Positions 13,596 through 15,319 of a DNA stretch of 15,319 nt are shown in pieces. Every line of letters begins with the position of its first letter. The first letter of the stretch is position 1. This stretch comes from Bacteroidota bacterium. GTDB lineage: Bacteria > Bacteroidota > Bacteroidia > Flavobacteriales > Weeksellaceae. The DNA is taken from contig JAFAAJ010000011.1 of assembly GCA_023426625.1 (NCBI GenBank), positions 1 through 15,319 of the forward strand, in the 5' to 3' direction. Made by a program: the position numbers and the translations under genes. The notes beneath the pieces were generated by a model. It was not told where the DNA came from, searched no databases, and worked only from the letters and a program-made list of their open reading frames with translations.

Positions 13596-14816
13596 ATGAA
13601 GCTAGAAAAGGCCAGGTTAATTGGAGACAAGACCATACAGATCAGCGGTTCGAAAAGCATTTCGAATCGTTTATTGATTCTGGAAAGTTTGTTCGATAAT
13701 ATCAGAATAAAGAATCTTTCTAATTCCCAGGACACCCAATTGCTAAAAAAAGCATTGTCTGAAGATTCAGATGTTGTGGATATTCATCATGCAGGAACAG
13801 CCATGCGTTTCCTGACTTCATATTATTCAATTCAGGAAGGGAAAACCACGATTCTTACAGGATCAGGAAGAATGAAGGAGCGACCTATTAAAAATCTGGT
13901 TTCTGCTTTACAAAACTTAGGAGCAGAGATCGAGTATTTAGAAAATGAAGGTTTTCCTCCTTTAAAAATTCAGGGAAGAAAGATCACTCAATCAAAAGTT
14001 GATGTTCCTGCGAATGTTTCAAGCCAGTTTATTACTTCACTTTTATTGATCGCCGGAAAGCTGGAAAACGGATTAGAAATTCATCTTGTGGGAGAAGTTA
14101 CTTCAAGGTCTTATATTGAAATGACATTGGATATTCTGTCGAAATTTGGCATTCAGGCGAAGTTTACCGGAAACACCATTAAAGTTGAAAAGTTTACCGG
14201 AAATGATACATCTTCAGTTATCAGTTATGAAGTAGAAAGTGACTGGAGTTCCGCATCCTATTATTATTCGCTTTGCGCCTTAGGCAGAGAAACCATTCAT
14301 CTGAAAAGTTTTTACAGGGAATCTACTCAGGGAGATTCTGCGATCACCAAAATTTATGAAAAGTTCTTTGGAGTAAAAACGATCTTTTCCGATAATGAAA
14401 ATAAAATTACTTTACAGCCGGAACACAGCTTCTCATTCCCTGAAAAAATCATTCTGGATATGAATAACTGTCCGGATATTGCCCAAACTCTTTGTGTAAC
14501 TGCCGTTGCGCTTCAAATCCCTTTTGAAATCTCCGGACTGGGCACTTTAAAAGTCAAAGAGACCGACAGACTTCTGGCTTTACATCACGAATTGAAAAAA
14601 CTGGGTGTAGAAACCGAAATTACGGACTCAACGATCCGATCCATCAGGTATGGTGAAAGCGATGAAAATATTTCTATAAAAACGTATCAGGATCATAGAA
14701 TGGCAATGAGTTTTGCTCCATTCTGCCTGATCAAAGAACTTAATATCGAAGATGAAAATGTAGTGGAAAAATCTTACCCGATGTTTTGGGAGGATCTATC
14801 CAAAGTGATAATTTGA
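13596..14816 (+). CDS. aroA: 3-phosphoshikimate 1-carboxyvinyltransferase (EPSP synthase)
   Basis: This enzyme joins phosphoenolpyruvate to shikimate-3-phosphate, the sixth step of the shikimate pathway to chorismate. The 406-residue protein shows the family motifs in order: 'SGSKSISNR' (Lys20, Ser21, Arg25), 'AGTAMR' (66-71), 'GRMKERP' (91-97), 'SSQF' (142-145), 'SDWSSASYY' (215-223), 'CPDIAQ' with Asp294, 'KETDR' (321-325) and 'DHRMAM' (366-371). It is slightly shorter than the E. coli enzyme, as usual in Flavobacteriia. The residue after AGTAMR is Phe72, where E. coli has Pro101. It starts at the ATG after the hairpin that follows mazG and ends with TGA 12 bases before the SDR gene, so the two are probably co-transcribed. 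Confidence 0.95.
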   Translation: MKLEKARLIGDKTIQISGSKSISNRLLILESLFDNIRIKNLSNSQDTQLLKKALSEDSDVVDIHHAGTAMRFLTSYYSIQEGKTTILTGSGRMKERPIKNLVSALQNLGAEIEYLENEGFPPLKIQGRKITQSKVDVPANVSSQFITSLLLIAGKLENGLEIHLVGEVTSRSYIEMTLDILSKFGIQAKFTGNTIKVEKFTGNDTSSVISYEVESDWSSASYYYSLCALGRETIHLKSFYRESTQGDSAITKIYEKFFGVKTIFSDNENKITLQPEHSFSFPEKIILDMNNCPDIAQTLCVTAVALQIPFEISGLGTLKVKETDRLLALHHELKKLGVETEITDSTIRSIRYGESDENISIKTYQDHRMAMSFAPFCLIKELNIEDENVVEKSYPMFWEDLSKVII

Positions 14817-14828
14817 AAATATGATATA

Positions 14829-15319
14829 ATGAATCCAAAAACTATAATCATTACAGGAACATCATCCGGAATTGGTTTTGTTCTGGCCGAATATTTCGGG
14901 AAAAAAGGTCATAAAGTATATGGTTTAAGCCGAAAAAATACGGAAAGTTCATATTTTACTTCCATTCCTACAGATATTACGGATAATAATGCGGTTCAAA
15001 ATGCTATTGCCGAAGTGCTGAAAACAGAAACAAGGATCGATATTCTGATCAATAATGCCGGAATGGGAATGGTGGGTGCAGTAGAAGATTCTACAAAAGA
15101 AGACATTCTAAAATTATTCAACCTGAATCTGGTAGGTGCAGTGCAGATGATGAGCGCCGTTTTACCTAAAATGCGTGAAAACAGATTCGGAAAGATCATC
15201 AACATTTCAAGTATAGGAAGTGAAATGGGATTGCCTTTCCGTGGATTCTATTCTGCCTCAAAATCCGCTTTGGACAAAGTAACGGAAGCGATGCGGTATG
15301 AGGTTTATCCGTGGAATAT
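14829..15319 (+). CDS. SDR-family oxidoreductase, N-terminal part (cut by window end)
   Basis: The visible 163 residues carry the classical short-chain dehydrogenase/reductase features: cofactor motif TGTSSGIG (9-16), NNAG (75-78), catalytic Ser in 'NISSIG' (125-130) and YxxxK as 'YSASK' (141-145). An Arg at 35, after the second strand ('GLSRK'), is where NADP-preferring members often have a basic residue. The end of the gene, about 100 residues that would include the substrate-binding loop, lies outside the window, so the substrate cannot be predicted. The start ATG at 14829 lies 12 bases after the aroA stop, without a terminator between, suggesting co-transcription. Confidence 0.9.
   Translation, partial: MNPKTIIITGTSSGIGFVLAEYFGKKGHKVYGLSRKNTESSYFTSIPTDITDNNAVQNAIAEVLKTETRIDILINNAGMGMVGAVEDSTKEDILKLFNLNLVGAVQMMSAVLPKMRENRFGKIINISSIGSEMGLPFRGFYSASKSALDKVTEAMRYEVYPWN

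Noticed and set aside
1..15319. CRISPR arrays, tRNAs, insertion sequences or phage genes
   Set aside because: No regularly spaced direct repeats, cloverleaf genes, transposase motifs or phage proteins were seen on either strand.

Overview
The window looks like ordinary chromosome from a Bacteroidota bacterium of class Flavobacteriia, most likely the Chryseobacterium/Elizabethkingia group (inference from gene content, not from a search). The reasons are: AT-rich DNA; TAnnTTTG promoter boxes; almost no Shine-Dalgarno sites; a secreted metalloprotease with a type IX secretion C-terminal sorting domain; many small lipoproteins; DUF4252/head-GIN proteins behind an ECF sigma factor; a zinc-less L31 ribosomal protein; and the NTP_transf_4/GlmU-like protein typical of the phylum. 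There are no tRNA or rRNA genes, insertion sequences, phage genes or CRISPR arrays. No intergenic gap exceeds about 170 bases.

Layout from left to right. Positions 1-911 (+) hold the end of a serine hydrolase (beta-lactamase fold) gene and a 2H phosphoesterase (2'-5' RNA ligase-like) gene. Positions 948-2788 (-) hold a two-gene operon: a small exported protein of unknown function, then an M64 metallopeptidase with a T9SS sorting tail. ruvC (+) follows, probably starting at 2880. A small lipoprotein (-) lies convergent to it. A DUF4407 membrane protein (+) and a small KTSC-domain protein (+) come next.

Positions 5416-6876 (-) encode a full-length guaB (IMP dehydrogenase) interrupted by one in-frame TGA codon; both sides are otherwise intact and in the same frame. 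Positions 7028-10008 (-) form a four-gene cluster: ECF sigma factor, single-pass membrane protein (likely anti-sigma factor), exported DUF4252/head-GIN protein, and DUF4252 lipoprotein. A good candidate ECF-type promoter lies directly upstream of the sigma gene and suggests autoregulation. A GlmU-like acyltransferase (-) and rpmE2 (L31 type B, -) follow.

Positions 11806-15319 (+) carry a beta-helix lipoprotein, a MazG-like pyrophosphohydrolase overlapping it by one base, aroA (EPSP synthase) and the start of a short-chain dehydrogenase cut by the window end.

Most convergent genes are separated by strong hairpin terminators, several of which probably work in both directions. The observations most worth following are the interrupted guaB, the sigma/anti-sigma/head-GIN cluster with its candidate self-recognised promoter, and the M64 peptidase with its uncharacterised partner. 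I saw no convincing wholly new system.
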